In this document: one piece after another, positions 25,682-34,231 of the stretch
How the letters are laid out: each line of letters starts with the position of its first letter
How positions within the stretch are numbered: the first letter of the stretch is position 1
NCBI RefSeq assembly: GCF_027622855.1
Contig: NZ_JAPZVR010000006.1
Location: forward strand, 310,001-374,000
Origin: Glycomyces algeriensis
Lineage (GTDB): Bacteria > Actinomycetota > Actinomycetes > Mycobacteriales > Micromonosporaceae
Length of the DNA stretch: 64,000 bases
Direction: 5' to 3'
The notes under the pieces: generated by a model
Told to the model about the DNA's origin: nothing
The model's database searches: none
What the model saw: the letters and a program-made list of their open reading frames with translations, nothing else
Position numbers and translations under genes: made by a program

Positions 25682-27433
25682 CTAGACCGCCACGCCCTTC
25701 CAAGCCCACCACAGGCTCGCGTACGCGCCGCCCGCCTCGAGCAGCTCCGCATGGCTGCCCTCCTCGGCGATCCGGCCGTCCTGCACCACCGCGATCCGGT
25801 CCGCCGACTCCGCCGCCTGCAACTGGTGCGCGATCGCGATCACCGTGCGGCCGTTCAGCGCCGCCGCGAGCGCCGCCTCCACGTTCCCCGCACTGCCCGG
25901 ATCGATCCCCGCCGTCGCCTCGTCCAGGATCACCACATCAGGGTCGGCGAGAATCACGCGCGCCAGCGCCAGCTGCTGCGCCTCGGCCAGATTCAACCGG
26001 TGGTGCTCGTCCCCGAGCATCGTGTCCATGCCCTCCGGCAGATCCGCCGCCCAACGCGCGTCCACGGTCGCCAGCGCCGCACGCAGCGCCTCGTCATCCG
26101 CCTCAGGCGCGGCCAGGTTCAAGTTCTCCCGCAGGGTCGCCGTGAAGATATAATGCTCCTGCGTCACCAGGACCACCTTGCGGCGCAACACCTCCAGCGG
26201 AATATCGGCCACCGGCGCACCGCCCAGCGTCACCGACCCCGCCCGCGGCCGGTCGATCCCGGCCACCAGCCGCGCGATCGTCGACTTCCCCGCCCCGGAC
26301 GGCCCGACCACGACCAGGCGCTCGCCCCGCCGCGGATGCAGGCTCAAGCCGTGCAGCACGTCAGGACCGTCCCCGTACCCGAACGTCACCGCATCGAGCC
26401 GCACCTCCGCGCCCTCCGGCTCGGCCTCCCGGACCTCGTCCGGCATCAAGTGCACGCCCTCGACACGGGCCATCGCCGCCCCGCCCATCTGGAACTCGCT
26501 CAGCGACATCATCGTCCGGAACACCGGGCCGTCGAGGCGCAGCGTCAGCATCGCCACCGCGACCACCTCGCCCACCGTCACCCAGTCGTTCAGGTACCAG
26601 AGGGCGCCCACGATCGTGACGACCATGGCCGGCGTCAGGAACGTCAAGTCGGTCGCTGGGAAGAACCACGTCTGCAACCGCACGATCCCCTTCAACCGGT
26701 CCATGTGCGTTGCCGCCCGCGCATACCCGGCCTCGCCCCGCTCCTCCTGCATCCGGTACGCCGCCACGGTCTGCGCGCCCGCCGCCGAAGCCGTCGCCGT
26801 CTCGGCGATCTCGCTCATCGCGGCCCGCTCGCTCAGGAACACCGGGCTCGCCAACCGCAGATACCGCCGACCCGCGATGAACAGCATCGGCATCCCGACC
26901 ACGAACAGCAGACCCAGCAGCGGGCTCACCACGAACGCCGCGACGATGATCACCGTGCCCTCGATTAGCGCGACCGCGACCTCCGGAGCCGTCTTGCGCA
27001 GCAGCTCCGCCACCGCGCCCACATCACCCGACGTCCGCGTCGCGAGGTCACCGGTCCCCGCGCGCTCCACCGTCCCCAGCGGCAACCGCAGCACCCGGTC
27101 GATGAACGACTCCCGCAACCGCGCCGCCGCCCGCTCGCCCAACCGGTAGCCCAGGCGCCGTCCGGTGCGCATCAGCACCAGCTGCAGCAGGACGCACGCG
27201 ACGATCACACCGCACACCAGGTCCACCCGGGACGCCGTCCAACCCGTCCCGATCCCGTCGATGACCTCACCCAGCATCACCGGCAGCGCCGCACTCGCAC
27301 CGGCGGCCAGCACGTACAGCGCCACCACACCCGCGAACGCGCGCCGGTCCGCCAGCACCAGCCGCCTGATCGCCTCGACCATCGCGGCCCGGCCCGCCAC
27401 CGGCAGCCGACCCGCAGTTTCCTTGACGCTCAT
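25682..27433 (-). CDS. ABC exporter half-transporter with intact Walker motifs but degenerate signature
   Basis: A 583-residue ABC exporter subunit: six-helix membrane domain (about 30-320) and nucleotide-binding domain. Walker A VVGPSGAGKST (about 373-384) and Walker B VVILDEAT (about 498-505, catalytic E present) are intact, but the ABC signature reads LNLAEAQQ instead of LSGGQ. This is the complement of the partner encoded just upstream, whose signature is intact and Walker A is lost. The two genes overlap by one base (TGATG), so they are co-translated and should form a heterodimer with one working ATP site. The transported substrate is unknown; drugs, peptides or siderophores are typical. 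Confidence 0.9.
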   Translation of the reverse strand: MSVKETAGRLPVAGRAAMVEAIRRLVLADRRAFAGVVALYVLAAGASAALPVMLGEVIDGIGTGWTASRVDLVCGVIVACVLLQLVLMRTGRRLGYRLGERAAARLRESFIDRVLRLPLGTVERAGTGDLATRTSGDVGAVAELLRKTAPEVAVALIEGTVIIVAAFVVSPLLGLLFVVGMPMLFIAGRRYLRLASPVFLSERAAMSEIAETATASAAGAQTVAAYRMQEERGEAGYARAATHMDRLKGIVRLQTWFFPATDLTFLTPAMVVTIVGALWYLNDWVTVGEVVAVAMLTLRLDGPVFRTMMSLSEFQMGGAAMARVEGVHLMPDEVREAEPEGAEVRLDAVTFGYGDGPDVLHGLSLHPRRGERLVVVGPSGAGKSTIARLVAGIDRPRAGSVTLGGAPVADIPLEVLRRKVVLVTQEHYIFTATLRENLNLAAPEADDEALRAALATVDARWAADLPEGMDTMLGDEHHRLNLAEAQQLALARVILADPDVVILDEATAGIDPGSAGNVEAALAAALNGRTVIAIAHQLQAAESADRIAVVQDGRIAEEGSHAELLEAGGAYASLWWAWKGVAV

Positions 27434-29298
27434 CAGGACTCCTGCCTAGAGGTGAGGGACCGGTACTCGTCTTGCAGCGAAAGCTCCGCATGGCTGCCCG
27501 TGGCCCGGACCTTCCCGTCCACCAGCCACGCCACCGCATCGGCACGCGCCAGCCACAACGGCGACGCCGTCACCACCGCCGTCGTGCGCCCCGCCCGCGC
27601 CGCCGCCACCCGCTCGGCGATCAGCGACTCGGTGTGCGCGTCCACAGCCGACGTCGGCTCCACCGCGAGCAGCACCTCCGCATCGGCCGCCAGGGCCCGC
27701 GCCAGGCGCAGCCGCTGGCGCTGGCCGCCCGAGAGGTTGCGGCCGGCGTTGTGAACCTCGCCGTCCATGCTCGAGCCGAGACTCGAGTGCACATCGCCCG
27801 CGCCCGCCGCGCTGATCGCCGCGAGCGCGCGCTCCTCGTCGACCCGCAGGGTCTCGCCGAGGGTCTGCGCGAACAGGTAGTCGTCGCGCAGGAGCAGCAC
27901 GCGCTCACGCACTTCATCGAGCGTGAGGTCGGCGAGTTTCACGTCGCCCCATTCCGCGCTCGAAACCCGCGCCGCGGCTGAACCCCACGCTGTCGCCGCA
28001 CCCCGGTCCGCTCCTGAACTCCGCTCCGCGCCCGAAACCCGCGCCGCGGCTGAACCCCACGCTGTCGCCGCACCCCGGTCCGCCCCTGAACTCCGCTCCG
28101 TCGCTGCACGTAGTTCCGCCTCCGTACCCGGCTCAGGCCCGGCCTCGCGGTAGCGGGCCAGGCGCTCCATCGCGGCCTCGGCGGGCTTCGCCTCGGCGCT
28201 CACGATCACGGTGAGCCGCCCGGGCTCGATCTCGAGCCCCGACTCGGGGTCGCGCAGCGTGCCGGCCGCGCCCGTGGCGGTGCCGTCGTCGGCGATGTCG
28301 CTGCGGGTGTTGAAGAACGCGGTGAGCCGCCGGGAGGCGACCTGCGCGGCGATCACGGCCTGGGCCATGCCGATCATCGCGCCCGAGTGCTGCGCGACGA
28401 GCGCGGTCATGCCGAACGCGGCCGAGAGCTCTCCGATGGTGATCGTGCCGTGCAGCGCGAGGCGCGCGCCCACCCACGTGACCGCGGCGATGAGCGCCAG
28501 CGGCAGGCTCGCTTTCAGGCCCTGCACCCACGAGTCGGCCGTGGCCACCCCGTACCCGGCGTCGCGCAGCTCCGCCGAGGCGGCCCGGTAGCGCCGCGAG
28601 AACTGCTCCTCGCCGCCGACCCCGCGCAGCACCCGCAGGCCGCCCACGACGTCGCTCGCCTGCCCCGTGAGGGTCGCGACCGAGGACCGGTACGCGATCT
28701 GGTGGTGCTGCAGCCGGCCGAGCACGGGTCCGACCACGAACCCGATGAGCAGCACCCCCGAGAGCGTGGTGATCCCCAATGCGGGGCTGGCCCGCCACAG
28801 CAGCACGGCGCCCACGGCCGTCATGACCAGGCCCATCCAGCCGAACCCGAGCTGGAAGATGAACGAACCGGTCTTGTGGGCGTCCTCAGTGGAGAGGTTC
28901 ACCATCTCGCCCGGGGAGATCGCGCCCCGCACGCCGGTCCCGGCCCGGTTCAGGTGGTCCGTGATGTTGCGGACCGTGCGCACGCGCGCGTGCGACTCGG
29001 CCATGAACAGGGACCGGTACCCGGCCACGAACACCCACGAGGACGCGATCGCGACGACCACGAGCATGATCGACCACCGCGCCAGCGGCTCGGCCGACTC
29101 CGCCAGGAGCACCTCGTCGATGATCTTCGCGATCGTCCACGGCAGCAGGATCCAGGCCGCTCCGGAGATGCTGAGCAGCACGAACCCGAGCGCGACCAGT
29201 CCGGTCTGGGCGCGGGCGACGTACCAGAGGTACCGCCACGGGTCGGCTGGAATGTCCGCGGGGGACAAGGCAGGGGGGTGCAGTGGGTTGGGCTTCAC
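27433..29298 (-). CDS. ABC exporter half-transporter with erased Walker A
   Basis: A 621-residue partner of the downstream subunit. The membrane domain (about 25-330) is normal. In the nucleotide-binding domain the phosphate loop is gone: the segment that should be GxxGxGKST reads VIVSAEAKPAEAAM (about 360-374). Walker B is AEVLLAVEP, lacking the Mg-binding aspartate but keeping the glutamate, while the signature LSGGQRQR (about 519-526) is perfect. An insert (about 398-446) holds two copies of a 24-residue alanine/serine/arginine-rich repeat. Start is GTG 29298, overlapping the stop of the DUF255 reading frame as GTGA. With the other subunit this predicts a single canonical ATP site. Confidence 0.88.
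   Translation of the reverse strand: MKPNPLHPPALSPADIPADPWRYLWYVARAQTGLVALGFVLLSISGAAWILLPWTIAKIIDEVLLAESAEPLARWSIMLVVVAIASSWVFVAGYRSLFMAESHARVRTVRNITDHLNRAGTGVRGAISPGEMVNLSTEDAHKTGSFIFQLGFGWMGLVMTAVGAVLLWRASPALGITTLSGVLLIGFVVGPVLGRLQHHQIAYRSSVATLTGQASDVVGGLRVLRGVGGEEQFSRRYRAASAELRDAGYGVATADSWVQGLKASLPLALIAAVTWVGARLALHGTITIGELSAAFGMTALVAQHSGAMIGMAQAVIAAQVASRRLTAFFNTRSDIADDGTATGAAGTLRDPESGLEIEPGRLTVIVSAEAKPAEAAMERLARYREAGPEPGTEAELRAATERSSGADRGAATAWGSAAARVSGAERSSGADRGAATAWGSAAARVSSAEWGDVKLADLTLDEVRERVLLLRDDYLFAQTLGETLRVDEERALAAISAAGAGDVHSSLGSSMDGEVHNAGRNLSGGQRQRLRLARALAADAEVLLAVEPTSAVDAHTESLIAERVAAARAGRTTAVVTASPLWLARADAVAWLVDGKVRATGSHAELSLQDEYRSLTSRQES
27961..28104 (-). repeat. Two 72-bp direct repeats inside the ABC exporter gene
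   Basis: Near-identical 72-bp units start at 27961 and 28033 (both begin CGAAACCCGCGCCGCGGCTG) and encode a duplicated 24-residue SGADRGAATAWGSAAARVS-type segment. The length is a multiple of three, so the frame is kept. They lie in the degenerate nucleotide-binding domain. Confidence 0.9.
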
Positions 29299-31499
29299 AA
29301 CTCATAAACGTAGGCACGCGGCTTGCCGGGCGGCAAGCACTTATGTGACAGCTGCCAGTGTGATCCGGCACCCAATGCGGCTCGTATGCGGTTCTTGCGG
29401 GTGGCCGGGCCCGGGCCCGGCCCCCCGCGGGGCCCGGGGGGGGGGGGCGCCCGGGGGGCGCGGGGGGGGGGGGGGGGGGGCCCGCCCCCGCCCCCCCCCC
29501 CCCGCGTCTCCATGGAGGAGGCGGCCCCTGCGGGGACCGCGCGCGGGTGGGTTCCCGCGCGCGGTCTCGGTATGGCGACGTTCGCGAATCCCCTTCTGTC
29601 GCCGCCATCCCGCAGGAGCCGGATGGCTTTTTTGCTATCTACTACAACATGTCCGGTAGTCGAGCGGCAACAGAAAGTTCGCGCCTGTGGATAACTCGGC
29701 GTGCCCTGTGGATAACGGCCTGTGGATAACTCCGCGCGCTGGGCGCGGACCAGCGCTTCCGCCACCGCGTGCAGGCCCGCCGTGAAGCGCGGGTTCGCGG
29801 CCATCACCGGCTCGGCCCGGGCCACCGCCCGCCACGCGTCGTCCTTGTACGTCTCATCGCCGGTCACCTGGAACGCCTCGAGCATCGCGGCCGCCGCCAG
29901 CGCCCAGCCCGAAGCGGTCGGGCCGTCGTGCACATCGGCCGGCCGCGTCACCAGCACTTCCGCGTCGGCGGCCGTGTCGTAGAACCCGCCCTCGAAGTCC
30001 GTGAAGTGCTCCCGGATCTGCTCGATCAGGCCCTGCGCGCGGGCGGTCCAGTCGCCGCCGAGCCGCAGGAACCCGAGCGCGACCGCCGCGTAGTCCTCCA
30101 GGATCCCCGGCGCCTCCGAGGCGGCGCCGCCGAGCGAGACCCGCGCCAGGCGGCCGTCAGCGCCGATGTGGACACGCCGCAGGAGTTCAGCGGCCTGCTC
30201 GGCCGCCAGCAGCGAATCGCGGTGGCCGGTGCGCGAGGCGTACTCGGCGAGCGCCGCGATCGCGAGGCCGTTCCAGGCCGCGACCACCTTGTCGTCCCGC
30301 CCCGGCTGCGGCCGGCCGCGCCGGGCCGCGAGCAGCCGGTGGCGCGCCGCCTCCCAGCGGGCGCTCTCGCGCGGATCGCGGGGCAGCTCCAGCACGTTCG
30401 CGCCGTGCTCGAAGTTCGGATTCGCGAGGTCGACCCCGAAGGCCTCGGCGGCCCACGCCGCGTCCTCGCCGAGCACCGACTCGAGCTCGGCGGCCGTCCA
30501 CACGTAGGTGAGGCCCTCGACGCCGTCGGTGTCGGCGTCGAACGCCGCCGCGAACGCGCCCTCCTCGGTCGAGAACCGCTCCAGCAGGAACGCGGCCGTC
30601 TCGTCCGCGACCCGCGCGAACAGGGCGTCCTCGCCGTACAGCCGCGAGTACAGCCACAGGAGCTCGGCGTTGTCGTACAGCATCTTCTCGAAGTGCGGCA
30701 CCGTCCACGCCGCGTCCACGCTGTACCGCGCGAACCCGCCCTCGAGCTGGTCGTAGATCCCGCCGCGCGCCATCCGCTCCGCGGTGAGCCGCACGTGGCC
30801 GAGCAGCCGCTCGTCACCGGTGCGCACGTAGGCGTCGCAGAGGAACCGCAGGGCCGGCACGCTCGGGAACTTCGGCGCCCCGCCGAAGCCGCCGTTCACG
30901 CCGTCGGCGGAGGCCATCGTCGTCGCCGCGGCCGCGTCGAGCAGCTCGGTGCGGATCGGCGGCGCGGGCGGGCACGGCCCGTCCAGCGGGCACGCCACCG
31001 TGACGTCGGCGAACGCCGGGCCGCTCCGCGCGCTCGCCTCGACGATCGCCGCGCCCTGGTGCGCCAGCTCCTCCCGCTGCGTCGTCCACGCCGTGTGCAC
31101 GGCGTCGAGCAGCCGCAGGAAGTGCGTCTTCGGGAAGTACGTGCCCGCGAAGAACGGCGTCCCGTCAGGGAACGCGAACACGGTCATCGGCCACCCTCCC
31201 TGGCCGGTGATCGCCATCGTCGCCTGCATGTAGACCGCGTCCAGGTCGGGCCGCTCCTCCCGGTCGACTTTGATAGCGACGAACCGGGAGTTGATCGCGT
31301 CGGCGACCGTCTTGTCCTCGAACGACTCGTGGGCCATCACATGGCACCAGTGGCAGGTCGAGTAGCCGACCGAGATCAGGACCGGGACGTCGCGCTCGGC
31401 GGCCTCCGCGAGCGCCGCGGCGCTCCACTGGCGCCACGCCACCGGGTTCTGGGCATGCTGACGCAGATACGGGGACAGGACTCCCGCCAACTCGTTCAC
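29295..31499 (-). CDS. Thioredoxin-domain DUF255 (YyaL/SSP411) protein with abnormal C-terminus
   Basis: The N-terminal DUF255 thioredoxin-like domain is typical: SPYLRQHAQNPVAWRQW, then CHWCHVM (C49, C52) and GGWPMTVFAFPDGTPFFAGTYFP. An alpha/alpha six-barrel follows (GGFGGAPKFPSV, HFEKMLYDNAELL). Recognisable family sequence ends near 29740 (about residue 586, AGLHAVAEALVRAQR). The last ~145 codons cross the DnaA boxes, the antisense hairpins and the G/C homopolymers, and do not look like the family's usual C-terminal segment. The frame is nevertheless open to 29295, where TGA overlaps the GTG of the ABC gene. Either a frameshift near 29740 (ending at 29635 in another frame) or a degenerate tail is possible. 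GTG start at 31499, only 17 bp after the island NTPase gene. Confidence 0.75.
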   Translation of the reverse strand: MNELAGVLSPYLRQHAQNPVAWRQWSAAALAEAAERDVPVLISVGYSTCHWCHVMAHESFEDKTVADAINSRFVAIKVDREERPDLDAVYMQATMAITGQGGWPMTVFAFPDGTPFFAGTYFPKTHFLRLLDAVHTAWTTQREELAHQGAAIVEASARSGPAFADVTVACPLDGPCPPAPPIRTELLDAAAATTMASADGVNGGFGGAPKFPSVPALRFLCDAYVRTGDERLLGHVRLTAERMARGGIYDQLEGGFARYSVDAAWTVPHFEKMLYDNAELLWLYSRLYGEDALFARVADETAAFLLERFSTEEGAFAAAFDADTDGVEGLTYVWTAAELESVLGEDAAWAAEAFGVDLANPNFEHGANVLELPRDPRESARWEAARHRLLAARRGRPQPGRDDKVVAAWNGLAIAALAEYASRTGHRDSLLAAEQAAELLRRVHIGADGRLARVSLGGAASEAPGILEDYAAVALGFLRLGGDWTARAQGLIEQIREHFTDFEGGFYDTAADAEVLVTRPADVHDGPTASGWALAAAAMLEAFQVTGDETYKDDAWRAVARAEPVMAANPRFTAGLHAVAEALVRAQRAELSTGRYPQGTPSYPQARTFCCRSTTGHVVVDSKKAIRLLRDGGDRRGFANVAIPRPRAGTHPRAVPAGAASSMETRGGGGGGGPPPPPPRAPRAPPPPGPRGGPGPGPATRKNRIRAALGAGSHWQLSHKCLPPGKPRAYVYEL
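29401..29503. other. Extreme G/C homopolymer tract
   Basis: About 100 bp made almost only of G and C runs, including an unbroken run of roughly 19 G at 29462-29480 followed by C runs up to about 13. It could form quadruplexes on either strand. Such a stretch is also where assemblies fail, so its exact sequence and length should be treated with caution. It lies in the far 3' part of the DUF255 reading frame, encoding glycine/proline runs. Confidence 0.7.
29535..29633 (+). ncRNA. Possible structured RNA ending in an intrinsic terminator
   Basis: On the plus strand three hairpins follow one another: a perfect 13-bp stem (GACCGCGCGCGGG, 29535-29547, with 29554-29566), GGCGAC/GTCGCC (29574-29579 with 29598-29603), and GCCATCC/GGATGGC (29604-29610 with 29621-29627) followed directly by six T. 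The last is a textbook Rho-independent terminator, yet no plus-strand gene lies upstream; it is antisense to the end of the DUF255 frame. A short antisense or free-standing RNA would explain it. No promoter was identified, and the family is not recognised. Confidence 0.35.
29604..29633 (+). terminator. Intrinsic terminator with no plus-strand gene before it
   Basis: A 7-bp stem GCCATCC / GGATGGC and TTTTTT. The U-tract exists only on the plus strand. Confidence 0.65.
29686..29729 (-). other. Cluster of three perfect DnaA-box sequences
   Basis: TGTGGATAA occurs at 29686-29694, 29707-29715 and 29721-29729, i.e. three direct copies of the consensus DnaA box TTATCCACA on the minus strand within 44 bp, each as CCTGTGGATAAC. 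Such clustering is rare by chance in GC-rich DNA. No dnaA, dnaN, rpmH or parAB genes are nearby, so this is not the usual oriC; a DnaA-titrating or regulatory site is possible. Confidence 0.7.
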
Positions 31500-31516
31500 A
31501 GTCAGCCTTATTCCTC

Positions 31517-34228
31517 TCAGCCTCGCAACACTCTGGGGCGCTGCTTCATTGGAATACCGAGACCTTGACGGTAAATTTCGGGCAAGACGTACCCACCCTT
31601 GTAACTTTCAAGAGCGCCTTGATCGATCAACCGATCGGCTTCATGAGATTGCAAACCGACTTCTTCCAGAGTAAAGGGGGCGCTTACCTTGCCATTAAGC
31701 TTCTTTAGTCTATCAAGTAGATTCCCGGTATCGGGATCTTCCTCATTGATAGCATTAATCTTGATCTCACTGCAGGCCTTCAAAGCGTCGCGCATCGCCA
31801 CTGGTGCCAGCAACCTATCTTCCCAGGAACTGCGCTGCTGCTGCGACAGTTTTGCCGCCTCTCCGAGAAATGCGACAACGTCTCGTGCTTGTACCTGGCC
31901 TTGGCAGTCGCCGAGGGCAGCAGGAACCCACATATGAGACCGGCCTTGTCTTGACTTCTCCGATCCCATCTTCCATCCCCAAACTTGGGTCAGGAGGTTA
32001 ATCACCTCTTCATAATCGAGATCTGAAACCGCGGCTTCCTCAAGCGGTTGCAGGAGTGATCCCGCTCGCGCGGCGACCCATAGTGCAAGGCGTAGCGCCT
32101 GATCTTGATCCCATTCAAGCTCGTACGATCGATATCGGTCGAGTAGTTGGGCACTGTTCTGACGAATTGCCCACGGCACGAGATCGCGACGGGTAAGGAC
32201 GATCAACCCAAGCGGGTGTCCACGCAGCTTTCGGAACCACTCAACCACATCGGTAAAAAGTACCTTTAGTGCAACTGGTGCCGATTCGGAGCGGGAAGTC
32301 AGGAACACTTCTTCAAGTCCATCGATTATAAATAGGACAGAATTATCTTGGCTCATCCGGAGAAGATCCGATGCCGGATCATCTGAAGGAGGTAGTCCGA
32401 CGGAAACGGCGATGACTTCCAGCCAAAACCTTCGCCACTCGACCTCATCATCAGGGCCGACGGACTGCAGCCCTTGCTTTAGCCGCTGTCTAATATCAAC
32501 CGGCACATCGGTACCAGCGATTCCAGCTCGCTGGGCGAAGTCCAGCCGCAGTTGTTCAGGAGTCAGTCCTTTATCATCAAGCTGCTGAGGGGCAAGAACT
32601 GGTACGACATGGGCTTGCCGACTTACCCTAATCCCGGATTTTTCAGCGAACTCAATCCATGTTCTAGATCCGCAAGCCTGGCTAAAAAGGAATGTTTTAC
32701 CTGATCCCTTCGGTCCGGTGACCAGAACAATGGGCAAATCGGTTTTGTGATTTATAAATAGCTGCCGCAATGGTTCTGTTAGCATGTAATCGCTATTGGA
32801 CGGGATACCTTTTGCCTCGGCATAGACCATTTCATTCGCTGCCTGTTCGAGGCGCTTGCGACGATCATCGATCGTGACGGGAGTCGGAGGCTCGTGTTCG
32901 GGAGAATCAAGGATTGCGCGAGTCGGCGCCAACTCGCTCACCACGCTATCAACTCCGCAGATTCTCAGAGTCTGAAGTACTGATTCCCACGTGGGAGGGA
33001 GTGCAAGTAGTTCCTCTCGAAACGGACTTGCCAGAACTTGAGGTAGAATTATCGTGTCCGCAGGATCGGGGGATCCATTGAGCGTCGAAGACAGTGCCTC
33101 CTGAAGCTGTTCGGAGGCAAGGTCGAACCTCTTCTGATGGTCATTAGGTCGGTATTGAGTCACGATGACGGAGCTTGCTGGATCTCCATTGTGTTCGCCT
33201 ATTGACGTCGATTGGGTTGGTGCGCGAAAGCCAAGTTGCTGTATCAGCTCACAAGTTCCTGAGAGTGACTGATCGGCCAAAGTGGTCACAAACACCCGCT
33301 GAACTCTTGGGTCCAGTAGGATGGGAGCTGATAGTTCCGAAATCCCGGCACGCAGATCAATTATCACAGTTTCGCACTCGAAGCCGATCGCGAGCTCTGC
33401 AAGAGATTCCGTTAGATAATACGGTGACCTCGACGAATCGGTCAAGAGATCGGATGGTTCAATTGCAGGCGGAGTGAGCAACAAGCGTTGGCTTGTCGGA
33501 AGAATTGTGATCTCTCCTGGGACTGCATATCGACCGATACTTTGGTTTGGAAGAAACTGGATTGCAGTCTTGACCGCGGTTTGAGCAGTTCCGTCTTCTG
33601 AACCATGAAGCAGAGCAATGAAATCTTCGTACGTGAAGTCGATTTGCCGACCTTGGTTGCGATGCATCCGTGTAATGCCGGGCGCAGCCAAGTCTGCATC
33701 GACTAGAAGGACTCTTCCTCCCTTTCGCGCGATCTCATCGGCGAGCGCTACGGCGTGCAGTGTTCGCCCGACCCCACCTTTAAATGAGTGGAATGCGATC
33801 ACTTGAGTTTGACCTGAAAACTGATCCCCTTCCGGGCGCACGATCGGTTTTGTCAGCGCCTTTGTTAGAAAGCGTTCACGAAAGAGGGGGAGCCTCCGAG
33901 GGAGATCCGAATCGGTTGCGTACTCAAGAATTACTGGTAGCCCCGCAGTATCGTTTTCAGCGGGTAGATCCAGCTTCAAGCGAAGGCCTTCACCCTCTCC
34001 CAGGGCGGACCCAGTGCCGAATGTTTCTTCAAGCCACTCGCGAACTTGTGAGTAGGAAGTTCCCGGTGTTACCAGAAGCTGGAACTGATCCCACCAAGGA
34101 TCGACTGACTGAAGCCATTCAGGCCATCCATCGACAATAGCAAGCGCTGCGAGGTGGTCCTCGATGTTGGTCCATGTGAATAGGTGTTCAGGAGGGTTGA
34201 TCTGTTCGCTGGTGCGATCGTCAGCCAC
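31517..34228 (-). CDS. Dual-NTPase protein: KGGVGR-type MinD/ParA domain plus STAND/AAA-like domain
   Basis: A 903-residue protein with markedly lower GC than its surroundings. Residues 1-130 form an unrecognised domain (TWTNIEDHLAALA start). At 145-300 lies a MinD/ParA-type ATPase: FHSFKGGVGRTLH (deviant Walker A, 146-158), LLVDADLAAPGIT (174-186) and IIDLRAGISE. A second P-loop domain begins near 497: VTGPKGSGKT (503-512), Walker B LFIIDGLEE (632-640) and VLTRRDL near 677-683, resembling STAND/AAA switches. The C-terminal ~200 residues are helical and may bind a partner. KGGVGR-type ATPases are known from TIR/effector-linked conflict gene clusters. The GTG start lies 3 nt after the HEPN-like gene, so they are one operon. 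Cellular role is inference. Confidence 0.82.
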   Translation of the reverse strand: MADDRTSEQINPPEHLFTWTNIEDHLAALAIVDGWPEWLQSVDPWWDQFQLLVTPGTSYSQVREWLEETFGTGSALGEGEGLRLKLDLPAENDTAGLPVILEYATDSDLPRRLPLFRERFLTKALTKPIVRPEGDQFSGQTQVIAFHSFKGGVGRTLHAVALADEIARKGGRVLLVDADLAAPGITRMHRNQGRQIDFTYEDFIALLHGSEDGTAQTAVKTAIQFLPNQSIGRYAVPGEITILPTSQRLLLTPPAIEPSDLLTDSSRSPYYLTESLAELAIGFECETVIIDLRAGISELSAPILLDPRVQRVFVTTLADQSLSGTCELIQQLGFRAPTQSTSIGEHNGDPASSVIVTQYRPNDHQKRFDLASEQLQEALSSTLNGSPDPADTIILPQVLASPFREELLALPPTWESVLQTLRICGVDSVVSELAPTRAILDSPEHEPPTPVTIDDRRKRLEQAANEMVYAEAKGIPSNSDYMLTEPLRQLFINHKTDLPIVLVTGPKGSGKTFLFSQACGSRTWIEFAEKSGIRVSRQAHVVPVLAPQQLDDKGLTPEQLRLDFAQRAGIAGTDVPVDIRQRLKQGLQSVGPDDEVEWRRFWLEVIAVSVGLPPSDDPASDLLRMSQDNSVLFIIDGLEEVFLTSRSESAPVALKVLFTDVVEWFRKLRGHPLGLIVLTRRDLVPWAIRQNSAQLLDRYRSYELEWDQDQALRLALWVAARAGSLLQPLEEAAVSDLDYEEVINLLTQVWGWKMGSEKSRQGRSHMWVPAALGDCQGQVQARDVVAFLGEAAKLSQQQRSSWEDRLLAPVAMRDALKACSEIKINAINEEDPDTGNLLDRLKKLNGKVSAPFTLEEVGLQSHEADRLIDQGALESYKGGYVLPEIYRQGLGIPMKQRPRVLRG

Positions 34229-34231
34229 GGC

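Noticed and set aside
29686-29729. Replication origin oriC
   Set aside because: Only three boxes, no dnaA/dnaN/rpmH/recF or parAB neighbours and no AT-rich unwinding region beside them; listed as a DnaA-box cluster instead.
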